From positions 1 through 36,013 of the forward strand of contig JBGPKH010000011.1 of NCBI GenBank assembly GCA_041485845.1: a stretch of DNA of 36,013 bases. The letters run 5' to 3'. This document shows positions 25,001-32,285 of the stretch, one piece after another; within the stretch, counting starts at the first letter, position 1; each line of letters opens with the position of its first letter. The notes under the pieces were generated by a model that ran no database searches, had not been told where the DNA came from, and was given only the letters and a program-made list of their open reading frames with translations. This DNA comes from OMOG01 sp041485845 (lineage in GTDB: Bacteria; Acidobacteriota; Terriglobia; Bryobacterales; Bryobacteraceae). The position numbers were made by a program, and so were the translations under genes.

Positions 25001-27149
25001 AATTCCTCCCTATCTCTGGGCAGGCACGGGACTGGCCCCGGGGTTGACTTTGAATCCGCAGACCGGGGACATTACGGGAACTCCGGCGGCCGCCAGCAGC
25101 GGCACGGTTTCGGTCAACGTGACGGATCAAAGCGCGCAGACCGCCTCGGCGCAGTTCCCATTTACCGCGGCGCCACCGCCGATTCCGCCGCTTCAGATTG
25201 TCACCAGCTCGCTGCCCACGGGCACCGCCGGCGCGCCGTACGGCGCCGCCGTTGCAGCCAGCGGCGGAAGCCCGGACTACACCTTCTCGATCGCGGGAGG
25301 CGCGCTGCCGGCCGGCGTGTCACTATCGGGGAACGGCGGCATCGGCGGCACTCCCACAACTCCGGGACAGTTCCGGGTCACCGTGCGGGTGACCGATTCG
25401 GCAGGCGCCACGGCTACTAGAGAACTCGGAATTCTCATCAATCCGGCCCCGGTTGTAGTAACGGGCGCGGTGAGCGACGTGGTGCTGGGGGCGGATTTCA
25501 GCTTCAAGTTCGGCGCGACGGGCGGCGTTCCGCCTTATGTTTTCGGAGCCGGCGGGTCGCTTCCGGGCGGCAGGTTCACCAGTGACGGCACGCTTTCGGG
25601 CACCGCGACGACGCTCGGCACATTCACCTTCAACGTATCGGCGACGGACAGCCTCGGGACGTCTGCCAGCAGATCCTTCACCGTTAAGGTGACGGCCCCA
25701 CCGCTCCTCATCACCACGGCGGCGATTGGAGGCGGCGCCGTGGGCGTGGCATTCTCCGCGCCGTTCTCGGCGACCGGCGGGGTGCCGCCCTACACGTGGT
25801 CGGCGAGCGGCGGGCCCGGCGGGCTGGGCTTTTCGGGCAACGTTCTCAGCGGCACGCCCACGGTGGATGGCACGTTCACCATCGGGGTCACGGTGACCGA
25901 CTCGGCCGGCACGCAAGCCAGCAAGAGCTTCACCTTGATCGTGGCCACGCTCTTGCAGATCTCGACCACGTCGCTGGGCGACGGAGTGGTGGGGAGCCCC
26001 TACTCGGCTTCGCTCAGCGCGACGGGCGGTGTGACGCCCTACAGCTTCTCGGTGAGCGGATTGCCGGACGGCATCTCGGCATCGTCCAGCGGGGCGCTGA
26101 GCGGCACTCCGGCCGCGCGCGGCAGCTTCCCGGTGAGCGTGAAGGTCACCGACGCCAACGGCACCACCGCGAGCAAGTCGTTCACCTTGACGGTAGCGGC
26201 GCCGCCGCTCGTGATCACTACCCGGACGCTTCCGAATGCCACCGTCGGGACGCCTTACAGCATGGTGCTTCAGGCGACCGGCGGGGTGCCGCCGTACAAT
26301 TGGTCGGCGACGGGATTGCCCACCGGGATCGACCTGGCGGCGGACGGGACGCTTTCGGGCACGGCCAGAGCGGCGGGCACAGCTTCGCTGGTAGTCACCC
26401 TGAGGGACAGCGCAGGCTCGACCGGCAACGTGACGATTCCGCTGACGATCGTGCTGCCGCCGCCGCCGAATGTCACCGTGACGGGTGTGCCGGCCAATGC
26501 CACTTCCACGGACCAGGCCAACCTGAAGGTCGCGTTGGACCGAAGCTTCCCCGTGGATGTCACGGTGACGCTGAACTTGACGGTCGCGCCGGTTTCGGGT
26601 CCGCCGCCGCAGGATGTGCAGTTCGCCAGCGGCGGTCAGTCGCTGACGTTTGTGGTTCCGGCCAATACGAGTCCCACCCCAATCGATGTTTTCCTGCAAG
26701 TGGGGACCGTGGCGGGGACGATCACGATGACCGAGCGGCTGACGATCGGGACCCAGGACATCACTCCATCGCCGGCGCCCACGCAGACGATCCAGATCGC
26801 AACGTCGGCGCCGGTGCTGACCGGCAATCCCAGCGTGACGGCCACGCGCAACGCCACCGGATTCACGGTGGTGGCGACGGGCTATTCGAACACGCGGGAA
26901 ATCTCGCAGGCGGTCTTCCAGTTCACCGCGGCCGCCGGCACCACGCTGCAAACCAGCACCATCACAGTCTCGGGCGATACGCTGTTTGCGCCGTACTACC
27001 AGAGCGCGGCGTCGAACGCCACAGGCGGCTCGTTCCGCCTGACCCAGCCGTTCACCGTGCAAGGCAGCACGCAAGGGATCGTGTCGTTGACCTTGACGCT
27101 GGTGAACCGCATCGGAAGCTCGCGGGCCGTGACGGTGAATCTGCAGTAG
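22089..27149 (+). CDS. Giant exported protein with DUF11, TIG-like and about ten Ig-like (He_PIG) repeats
   Basis: 1,686 residues. The signal peptide MILRQVCLRAFLTASLGVVSV ends near TALHAQ. A DUF11-type domain (about 35-160: YTITVRNVGTV, VLETLPAGLQ, TVNVANDAPSSVTNTATV) comes first. Next are TIG-like units near 163-295, 390-497, 499-590 and 590-687 (SPAFTLTVSGANFVNN, SPAFTLTVTGTNFTNG), with one Ig-like unit at about 300-390. Nine tandem putative-Ig units fill 689-1455 (pattern LPNGIVGTGYSF, GGLAPLVWSATGLPAGL, GTISGIPTASGSFTVTVTV). A C-terminal region of unclear fold spans 1456-1686. No enzyme, anchor or sorting signal is evident. It is probably an adhesin-like or matrix protein. The ATG at 22089 is chosen because GGGAGG precedes it and a signal peptide follows; a GTG at 22065 is also in frame. 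Confidence 0.88.
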   Translation: MILRQVCLRAFLTASLGVVSVTALHAQGPAPAPDLAIGKTHIGDFVQGQTGATYTITVRNVGTVTSFNFYGVNVLETLPAGLQATSIGGTGWLCTQPTGPCRRSDDLPAGASFPSITLTVNVANDAPSSVTNTATVNCTFDACDDANPANDTATDPTTILIAGAPQITSLGSSILASDFASFPAAITSGTPINAFKLYIFGNNFDPNQSTTVTWLNTSTHVATVFSGANVTLIPGQITVIIPNSLFSTLVNSPVNVQITVGQQPIATFAPLAVRGIGPERATPRGSPQSGVSNPATFLILPPLASLGPSLPSGAVGIPYSQNYFTGGTGPYQMRLLSGALPGGLAFSFDATKIAGTPNNAGTFPFQPQIFDVWGNYIAPNDTIQIATITPPTIASVVPNSTPAGISSVQIAVNGSNFTPPPPPASNFVAPGSVVNWTAPNSAPVPLTTTFVSPTQLTAAVPGNLLTAPLTATITVSQSGGINIPAPVTSNGAPFTVNPPSISVLTPAGATAGSPAFTLTVSGANFVNNAQLQASSQVFFGGTQLVTTFVNSGTLTAPITSAMIATPGPVAVVVVNPGGSRSAAAAFTVSGAPALLSLNPNSAIAGSPAFTLTVTGTNFTNGTSIRWNGTALPTTCVNGNSNAAALTPCASNQLSTTVAAGLILTPGTAQVSVITADGVVTPSLPFTIFPRLLITTAALPNGLAGTNYSFTLTAGGGVTPYAWSAAGLPSPLTVNPGSGVISGVPATGGNFTVNVTVTDQSGQAAAAQFPLTIIPKLVLPSAPLPNGIVGTGYSFTFTPAGGLAPLVWSATGLPAGLAMNAATGTIGGIPTASGAFTLSVTVSDSSGQTATTPYSLTIVPKLAITTTALPNGIVGTGYSFTATATGGLAPLVWSAAGLPGGLSINAATGTISGIPTASGSFTVTVTVKDNSGQTATAQLPLTVVPKLFITSGNLPGATAGVFYSFRLTAIGGIPPYLWAGTGLAPGLTLNPQTGDITGTPAAASSGTVSVNVTDQSAQTASAQFPFTAAPPPIPPLQIVTSSLPTGTAGAPYGAAVAASGGSPDYTFSIAGGALPAGVSLSGNGGIGGTPTTPGQFRVTVRVTDSAGATATRELGILINPAPVVVTGAVSDVVLGADFSFKFGATGGVPPYVFGAGGSLPGGRFTSDGTLSGTATTLGTFTFNVSATDSLGTSASRSFTVKVTAPPLLITTAAIGGGAVGVAFSAPFSATGGVPPYTWSASGGPGGLGFSGNVLSGTPTVDGTFTIGVTVTDSAGTQASKSFTLIVATLLQISTTSLGDGVVGSPYSASLSATGGVTPYSFSVSGLPDGISASSSGALSGTPAARGSFPVSVKVTDANGTTASKSFTLTVAAPPLVITTRTLPNATVGTPYSMVLQATGGVPPYNWSATGLPTGIDLAADGTLSGTARAAGTASLVVTLRDSAGSTGNVTIPLTIVLPPPPNVTVTGVPANATSTDQANLKVALDRSFPVDVTVTLNLTVAPVSGPPPQDVQFASGGQSLTFVVPANTSPTPIDVFLQVGTVAGTITMTERLTIGTQDITPSPAPTQTIQIATSAPVLTGNPSVTATRNATGFTVVATGYSNTREISQAVFQFTAAAGTTLQTSTITVSGDTLFAPYYQSAASNATGGSFRLTQPFTVQGSTQGIVSLTLTLVNRIGSSRAVTVNLQ
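24157..26455 (+). repeat. Nine tandem ~255-bp repeats coding Ig-like domains
   Basis: Successive units begin near ATCACCACG-type sequences and encode 82-92 residues each. Units 2 and 3 (from about 24418 and 24673) share long identical runs such as GGGCTCGCGCCGCT and GGAACCGGCTATTCCTTCAC, and are more alike to each other than to the rest, suggesting a recent duplication. Later units (from about 25445) have diverged, with VTDSxGTxASKSFTLxV endings. Confidence 0.8.
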
Positions 27150-27186
27150 TACCACTGTGTCACCCAATCGATCGGAGCAATTGTGG

Positions 27187-27224
27187 CGCAGACTCTCAGC
27201 CTGCGACGCCGGCACTCCTGCCGG
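27187..27224. repeat. Double-hairpin intergenic element
   Basis: Two adjacent stems: CGCAG/CTGCG (27187-27191, 27201-27205) and CCGGCA/TGCCGG (27209-27214, 27219-27224) with a CTCC loop. They lie 38 bases after the Ig-repeat gene and before the reductase. It could serve as a terminator without a U-tract or be a dispersed REP-like unit. Confidence 0.4.
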
Positions 27225-27277
27225 GGCATGGTGGATGCGTCATGGGTCGTGCTAGAGTAGTCGTCGCGGAGGGATCG

Positions 27278-28174
27278 ATGCATCGGCCAACCAGACGTGA
27301 TTTTCTGAAATCGACCATAGCTGCGACCGTCCTCGGCGGCGCCGGCGGGTCGTTAGCCGGGCAGACCGGTAAGAGGGCAGCCACCGATTGGGTGACGCTC
27401 GGGAACTCGGGCGTGAAGGTGACGCGGCTCGCCTTCGGCACCGGGACCTTCGGCGGGCGCGTGCAGCGGGAGCTCGGCCAGGAGCAATTTACGCGCCTGG
27501 TGCGTCACGCCTACGATCGCGGCATCCGCTTCTTCGAGACGGCCGAGAGCTACCGCGGCATGCCGGAAATGCTGGGCATCGCGCTGAAGGGTTTGCCGCG
27601 CGACAGCTACCGGCTGATGACCAAGTACAGCACTCCGCGACAGACGTACGACGCCAAGACCACGATCGACCAGTTCCGCAGAGAATTGAATTCCGAGTAC
27701 TTCGATATTCTGCTGCTGCACTGCGTCCGGCAGCCCACGTGGCCGCAGGATTTCGCGCGCGCGGCCGACGACTTTTCGGACGTGAAATCGAAGAAGGTGA
27801 TCCTGGCGCAGGGGGCGTCGGTCCACGGCCTGCCGGCATTGCAGTCGTTTCCCGGCAACAAGTGGCTGGACATCGCGATGATCCGCATGAACCACAACGG
27901 CGCCCGGATGGACACGCCTACGACGCGGGATGTCGATCAACCGGGCGATGTCGACCTGGTGGTGGAGAACACCAGGAAAGTTCACGCGCAAGGCGCCGGC
28001 GTGATCAGCATGAAGCTGGTGGGCGAGGGCCGTTTCACCAACCCCGAAGATCGCGAGAAAGCGCTCAAGTTCGCCATGAACCTGGGGTGCGTGGACTCGG
28101 TGACGATCGGGTTCAAGAGCACGGCGGAGATCGACGAGGCCATCGAGCGGATGAATCGGGCGCTCAACGCTTGA
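27278..28174 (+). CDS. Tat-type aldo/keto reductase
   Basis: 298 residues. The leader MHRPTRRDFLKSTIAATVLGG carries the twin-arginine RRDFLK motif. The AKR barrel begins WVTLGNSGVKVTRLAFGTGTFGG. Of the catalytic tetrad, Y92 (ESYRG), K116 (LMTKYS) and H148 (LLLHC) are present, but the usual Asp of FDTA is Glu (E87 in FFETAES). The C-terminal NADPH-binding loop is modest, and the cysteine-rich ferredoxin-like tail of some related proteins is absent. Secreted members of this family are common in Acidobacteria and Planctomycetes; their substrates are mostly unknown. The ATG at 27278 has GGAGGG (27268-27273) 4 bases upstream. Confidence 0.85.
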   Translation: MHRPTRRDFLKSTIAATVLGGAGGSLAGQTGKRAATDWVTLGNSGVKVTRLAFGTGTFGGRVQRELGQEQFTRLVRHAYDRGIRFFETAESYRGMPEMLGIALKGLPRDSYRLMTKYSTPRQTYDAKTTIDQFRRELNSEYFDILLLHCVRQPTWPQDFARAADDFSDVKSKKVILAQGASVHGLPALQSFPGNKWLDIAMIRMNHNGARMDTPTTRDVDQPGDVDLVVENTRKVHAQGAGVISMKLVGEGRFTNPEDREKALKFAMNLGCVDSVTIGFKSTAEIDEAIERMNRALNA

Positions 28175-28186
28175 GGGCGCGGCGGA

Positions 28187-28204
28187 CAGCCTTTTGACAG
28201 GCTG
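28187..28204. repeat. Short hairpin after the reductase gene
   Basis: CAGCCT (28187-28192) and AGGCTG (28199-28204) surround TTTGAC, 12 bases after the stop codon. It may help end the transcript, though the U-tract is missing. Confidence 0.3.
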
Positions 28205-28317
28205 AAGGCGACGGCTTACAACCCACGCTCCTGACGTCCCTGCGGCTTCCAGCCGCGCCTGATGCCCGAGCCGTTAGGCCCCGATCGCAAAACCGGTAAC
28301 GGATGTAACGGATAGTG

Positions 28318-28791
28318 ATGAAACCCAGACTCTACGTGGAGACAACCATTCCGAGCTACCTCACCTCGCGGCCGAGCCGAGATCTGATCATTGCGGGTCA
28401 CCAGCAGATCACCAGGGAATGGTGGGAGAAACGGAGGGGCGCCTTCCAGTTGTACATCTCGCAACTTGTCGTCGATGAAGCAAGCGCCGGAGACCCCGGC
28501 GCAGCGCGTGAAAGATTGAAAGTAATCCAGGATCTCCCACTGCTCGACATCACGCCCGAGGTCGAGGTGCTGGCCTCCGGTATTCTGGCCTCCGGCATTA
28601 TTCCCCAGAAGGCAGCAACCGACGCTGCACACATTGCCGTAGCAGCGGTGCACGGCTTGGATTTCCTGGTAACCTGGAACTGTGTGCACATCGCGAACGC
28701 CTTGATTGCCAAAGCGGTAGCGAAGATCTGTGGGCAGCACGGTTGTGAGTGTCCGGGCATCTGCACGCCGGAGGAACTACTGGAGGAATAG
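28318..28791 (+). CDS. PIN-domain protein, probable VapC-like RNase toxin
   Basis: 157 residues. The opening MKPRLYVETTIPSYLTSRPSRD is typical of a PIN subgroup with E8 in place of the usual first Asp. Other candidate metal ligands are D53/E54 (LVVDEAS), D102 (ATDAAHIAVA) and D115 with N121 (LDFLVTWN). PIN proteins are Mg-dependent RNases, most often toxins of VapBC-type modules. A C-terminal CGQHGCECPGICTPEELLEE segment contains four cysteines, also seen as a CxxxCxC-type tail in this subgroup. The ATG at 28318 is preferred to the overlapping GTG at 28315. The small gene after it, starting 3 bases after the stop, is the probable partner, so the toxin is first, the reverse of the classic VapBC order. 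Confidence 0.8.
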   Translation: MKPRLYVETTIPSYLTSRPSRDLIIAGHQQITREWWEKRRGAFQLYISQLVVDEASAGDPGAARERLKVIQDLPLLDITPEVEVLASGILASGIIPQKAATDAAHIAVAAVHGLDFLVTWNCVHIANALIAKAVAKICGQHGCECPGICTPEELLEE

Positions 28792-28794
28792 GTC

Positions 28795-28959
28795 ATGGCG
28801 AGGGACCCCATCGTTGATGAAGTCCGGCGCGTTCGCGAGGAACAGGCCGCCAAGTACGCTTTCGACGTCAAAGCGATCCTTGCAGCCGCTAAGAAACGCC
28901 AACGCCGGTCGGGGCACAAGGTCGTATCGTTTGTGCCAAAAAAGAGGCTCAGCGCCTAA
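28795..28959 (+). CDS. 54-residue partner of the PIN protein, putative antitoxin
   Basis: MARDPIVDEVRRVREEQAAK begins a small, charged, mostly helical protein ending KVVSFVPKKRLSA. The start EVRRVREExAAKYxFDxxAI matches the small proteins that accompany this PIN subgroup (recollection of family context). It has no evident DNA-binding ribbon. The ATG follows the PIN stop by 3 bases, and GGAGGAATAG at the end of the PIN gene supplies the ribosome site, so translation is coupled. The antitoxin role is inferred from size, charge and spacing. Confidence 0.6.
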   Translation: MARDPIVDEVRRVREEQAAKYAFDVKAILAAAKKRQRRSGHKVVSFVPKKRLSA

Positions 28960-29047
28960 CCAGGGCATCCCATCACCCATCCATCGGATTCGCCGACCGT
29001 TGCTCTCTAGGCTGGCCTCGCCATCAGGCTCCGCAGGATCGTCCACG

Positions 29048-29206
29048 ATGCTCGTGGCCGCTGGCTTGGCTGTGCCGACTGCCCTGCTGGCCGGTGCCGG
29101 GCCGTCTCTCATCGTCTCAGGAACCATGTACAACGTTGACAAGAGGGAGTCACTACGGAGCAATCCGTATTCATATCTCCTCTCGATTGGCCGAGAACTC
29201 ACATGA
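29048..29206 (+). pseudogene. Possible C-terminal remnant of a membrane protein
   Basis: The frame reads MLVAAGLAVPTALLAGAGPS, then LIVSGTMYNVDKRESLRSNP and YSYLLSIGRELT before the stop. It has natural-looking composition: a hydrophobic segment followed by a polar tail. The frame upstream (from about 28965) is open but has no start with a ribosome site and looks less coding. It may be the tail of a decayed gene or a genuine 52-residue membrane peptide. I do not recognise it. Confidence 0.3.
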
Positions 29207-29229
29207 TCTCGGATGGGCCGCATAACAAT

Positions 29230-29269
29230 GGCATGCAGCGGGGGGCGCTAAGCGCCCCCCCCCGATGCC
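29230..29269. repeat. Nested hairpin with G6/C9 tract
   Basis: The outer stem GGCAT (29230-29234)/ATGCC (29265-29269) encloses a 9-bp inner stem GGGGGGCGC (29240-29248)/GCGCCCCCC (29252-29260) with a TAA loop. It directly follows the end of the coding-like remnant and is preceded by GCATAACAAT. It may be a dispersed palindromic element. Confidence 0.5.
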
Positions 29270-29491
29270 AGACGGTGGGCTTCGACAATCAGAAAACGCC
29301 GTGTGGAACGGAACCCTCGCGTGCCGATCACATAGCTGTCGCGAAATCCCCTTCGCACCACCAAACACGCAGGAAGTCTCCAATCTGGGAAGTCTGACCA
29401 TTTTCGCCGGCAAAGGAGCTTCCAAGCAACTGAACATTCCTTAAGTTAGCTCCTATGTTCAACAGACTCAGACCCCATAGTCCGGGCCGCG

Positions 29492-30571
29492 TCAGGAAGG
29501 CTCGGCCGGCGGCCGCGGCCGTCTCCCCGAGCGCACGTACACGGTCCTCGCGGGGAACGGAATCTCGATGCCTTCCTCCCGGAAGCGGCGCAGGATGCGC
29601 TTCCGCAACTGGTGCAGCACGCTGAACTGATTGGCGAACTCCGCCACCTGAAACCCGAGCGTGAAGCCGAGCGAAAATTCACCGAACCCCGGGTCGAAGG
29701 TCACAGCCGGCGGCGGATCGGCCAGCATCCCGGGAATCTCGCGCGTGCCGTCCATGGCGATCTCGAGCAGCACTCGCTCGACGTGCTCCGGATCGGCGTC
29801 GTAACCGACCCCCACCTGGACGCTGGTTCCCATGCGCTTCTCCGGCAGATAGTAGTTGATCACGATGGCCTGGGCCAGCTTGGCGTTGGGAACGATCACC
29901 ATGTTGTTGTTGAGCCCGCGGATGGTGGTGCTGCGCCAGCCGATGTCGGTGACATAGCCCTCCTCGCCGGTGTTGAGCTTGATGTAGTCGCCCAGCCGGA
30001 CCTGCCGGGCGACCGCCACGTAGAACCCGCCAAAGAGATTGGAAAGCGTATCCTGCAAGGCCAGCGCCACGGCCAGGCCGCCCACCCCCAAGGCTGTCAG
30101 GATCGGAGTGATCTCCAGGCCGAGTGCCCGCAGCAGCACAACAATCCCCAGGATGATGACGCCAAGCTGTGCCAGGTTCTGGGTGAGGGTGGTGACGGGC
30201 AGCGCTCCCGGAACCTGGTCGCCATAATACCGGACCAGGTTGCCGGCGACCCGCATGCACATGATGGTCAACGAGACGATCCACAGCACCAGCAGGGTTT
30301 TCGCGCCCCATGCGGTGATGCGATCGGGCAGGTCCGAAGACTGAAGCCCCAGGTGCACTCCCAAAATCGCGGCCCACATGAGCATGGGGCCGTGGAGAGC
30401 CTTGGTGAGGACGAGGCCTGCGCGGCTCCCGGTGCGCGCAGTCCATGCGTTCAAGGCCCGCAGGACCAGCCGGCGGACCACCCAGCCGGCGGCGAGGGTC
30501 GCGGCGAAAATCGCCAGCGGCAGCAGTAACTCCATGGGCTTTTCGATCAAGGTGCGCCGGATGGTCTCCAT
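29492..30571 (-). CDS. MscS-family mechanosensitive channel
   Basis: 359 residues. Hydrophobic segments lie near 13-30, 62-76, 90-108, 133-150 and 155-172. The pore-lining signature ALGVGGLAVALALQDTLSNL (about 160-179) is followed by FGGFYVAVARQVRLGDYIKL and the beta domain GEEGYVTDIGWRSTTIRGL, VIVPNAKLAQAIVINY. The cytoplasmic alpha/beta domain extends to about 345. Such channels open under membrane tension and release solutes on osmotic downshock. The protein is longer than E. coli MscS (286 residues) because of extra N-terminal membrane helices, as in many YnaI-like members. It is divergent from the secretin gene, with 73 bases between the two starts. Confidence 0.93.
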   Translation of the reverse strand: METIRRTLIEKPMELLLPLAIFAATLAAGWVVRRLVLRALNAWTARTGSRAGLVLTKALHGPMLMWAAILGVHLGLQSSDLPDRITAWGAKTLLVLWIVSLTIMCMRVAGNLVRYYGDQVPGALPVTTLTQNLAQLGVIILGIVVLLRALGLEITPILTALGVGGLAVALALQDTLSNLFGGFYVAVARQVRLGDYIKLNTGEEGYVTDIGWRSTTIRGLNNNMVIVPNAKLAQAIVINYYLPEKRMGTSVQVGVGYDADPEHVERVLLEIAMDGTREIPGMLADPPPAVTFDPGFGEFSLGFTLGFQVAEFANQFSVLHQLRKRILRRFREEGIEIPFPARTVYVRSGRRPRPPAEPS

Positions 30572-30644
30572 TCCGCCTCTCCTACATCAGGTTCTCACAA
30601 CGAATCGGGTACACGCTGGCGGAGTGTCCTGCGTCATCTCTTAT

Positions 30645-32222
30645 GTGCGGACACGTGCGTCACTTCTCTGCCTGGTGATGGCCTGCAGTCTCCTGGCTGA
30701 CGGTCCGTCCGCGGCGCAACTCTATGAGAAGGGCCGCAAGGCGGAAAAGGCCGGGCGCATGGCCGAGGCTTACGTCATGTATTCCGAGGCGGCCGCCCTG
30801 GAGCCGAAGAACGAGACGTACTTTTGGCGCAGCCAGGCGGTCCGATCGCGAGCCGCCCTGGAAGCCAAGGCTACGCCGCAGGCCGCGGAGCAACAACCGG
30901 CGGACGATGGCGACGGCTCGACCGAAGCTGACTTCGACCCGCCCACGGTGCAGGACCGGATCGAGGCGCGCAAGCCGCTGCCTCCAACGGAATTGAGCGC
31001 CGGGACCGGCACCAAGGATTTCGATCTGCGCGGCGACGCGGGTAGACTGTTCCAGGAAGTCTCTCACGCCTTCGGGCTGGATTGCGTGTTCGACGGCGAT
31101 TACACTCCCATCCCCGGGCTGCGGTTTCAGATGAGCGGAGTGGATTATCGGGACGCACTGCACGGCCTGGAGGCGGCGACCCTCTCGTTCATCGTCCCGC
31201 TGACCAACAAAGTGTTCATGGTGGCGCGCGACACGCCGCCCAAGCGGCAGCAGTTGGAGCCGAGTGTGGCGGTGGCGATTCACCTGACCGAACTTACGAG
31301 CGTGCAGGATTTCACCGCCATGATCACCGCCGTGCAGCAGACCTTCGCGGTGGAGCGGGTGGCCTTCGACACGCAGAACAGCACGGTGTATCTGCGCGGG
31401 CCGATCTCGAAGGTGCTGCCGGCGCGCGCCATGTTCGAAGACCTGCTGCACCCGCGGGCGCAGTTGATGATCGACGTCAAGGTTCTCGAAGTCAGCCGCA
31501 ACGACACCATCACCTACGGCCTCAAACTCCCTACTGGATTTCCGGTTTTCCGCGCGCCCACGACGCTCGCCGGCCTGGCCAACCTGGCGTTCACCACGTC
31601 CACCACGTACGTAGGTTTCCAAACCATCAGTTCCGCGCTGGTGGCGCAGATGTCGGACTCCTCGGGCCGCAATCTGCTCGACACGCAACTGCGTTCGGCG
31701 GACGGACAGGCGGCCACGTTTCACGCGGGCGATAAGTATCCGGTCCTCACCGCGGGCTATTTCGGCCCGCAGAGTTTCCAGGGAGCGGGATCCTATTCGC
31801 CTCCTCCTTCGTTCACTTTCCAGGATCTGGGACTGACGCTGAAAATCACCGCGACCGTGCAAGATATCGAGAGCGCGTTGCTGGACCTGGAAGCCGAATT
31901 CAAGGTGCTGGCAGGGCAGGCGCTGAACGGGATTCCGATCATTGCCAACCGATCCGTGAAGTCGGCGATGCAGCTTCGGTTCGGAGAGTGGGCCATGGTC
32001 TCGGGCCTCGTGGACAGCAGCGACGCCTACGCGCTTACCGGGATCCCCGGCTTGTCGCAAATCCCCCACCTGGGAAAGCTGTTCGGCACGCGCGAGCGCG
32101 ACCGCACCAACCACCAGGTGCTGATCCTGATCCGCCCGCACCTGATCACGCTGCCGCCCAGCGAGACGATGCCGCGCGCGTTCTTCGTGGGATCGGACAC
32201 GCGGCCGCTGACGCCGTTGTGA
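30645..32222 (+). CDS. Stand-alone secretin-family outer-membrane protein with N-terminal TPR-like motif
   Basis: 525 residues from the chosen GTG. The leader VRTRASLLCLVMACSLLADG is followed by a TPR-like helix pair (AAQLYEKGRKAEKAGRMAEA, YVMYSEAAALEPKNETYFWR). Secretin N-type domains follow: one near 125-190 (FDLRGDAGRLFQEVSHAFGL) and one near 205-265 (VAIHLTELTSVQDFTAMITA). The secretin core (about 268-505) has LMIDVKVLEVSRNDTITYGL, FQDLGLTLKITATVQ, and ends ALTGIPGLSQIPHLGKLFGT followed by NHQVLILIRPHLI, the family hallmark. Secretins form outer-membrane rings for type II/III secretion or type IV pili. No other secretion gene is nearby. The start is uncertain: GTG at 30645 fits the signal peptide, GTG at 30624 is also possible and the frame is open further upstream. 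Confidence 0.85.
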   Translation: MRTRASLLCLVMACSLLADGPSAAQLYEKGRKAEKAGRMAEAYVMYSEAAALEPKNETYFWRSQAVRSRAALEAKATPQAAEQQPADDGDGSTEADFDPPTVQDRIEARKPLPPTELSAGTGTKDFDLRGDAGRLFQEVSHAFGLDCVFDGDYTPIPGLRFQMSGVDYRDALHGLEAATLSFIVPLTNKVFMVARDTPPKRQQLEPSVAVAIHLTELTSVQDFTAMITAVQQTFAVERVAFDTQNSTVYLRGPISKVLPARAMFEDLLHPRAQLMIDVKVLEVSRNDTITYGLKLPTGFPVFRAPTTLAGLANLAFTTSTTYVGFQTISSALVAQMSDSSGRNLLDTQLRSADGQAATFHAGDKYPVLTAGYFGPQSFQGAGSYSPPPSFTFQDLGLTLKITATVQDIESALLDLEAEFKVLAGQALNGIPIIANRSVKSAMQLRFGEWAMVSGLVDSSDAYALTGIPGLSQIPHLGKLFGTRERDRTNHQVLILIRPHLITLPPSETMPRAFFVGSDTRPLTPL

Positions 32223-32285
32223 CGGTGGCCCCCGGCCCGGCCCCAACCCCCAACCCCCGCTACCTCTCTTGCTATCGTAAAGAGC

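Larger units (their letters stand above)
28960..29491. other. Gene-poor stretch between the PIN pair and the MscS gene
   Basis: About 530 bases with no confident intact gene. It holds one short coding-like remnant at 29048-29206 and a nested hairpin at 29230-29269 (both listed separately). From 29270 to 29491 I see nothing recognisable, and no clear terminator for the convergent MscS gene. Confidence 0.5.

Noticed and set aside
29222..29269. Possible integron attC site (GCATAAC followed by an imperfect hairpin).
   Set aside because: The matching GTTRRRY-type right half is not present, and there is no integrase or cassette array in the window.
30378..30644. Longer N-terminus for the secretin from 30378.
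   Set aside because: It would overlap the MscS gene antisense and hide the signal peptide beginning near 30645.
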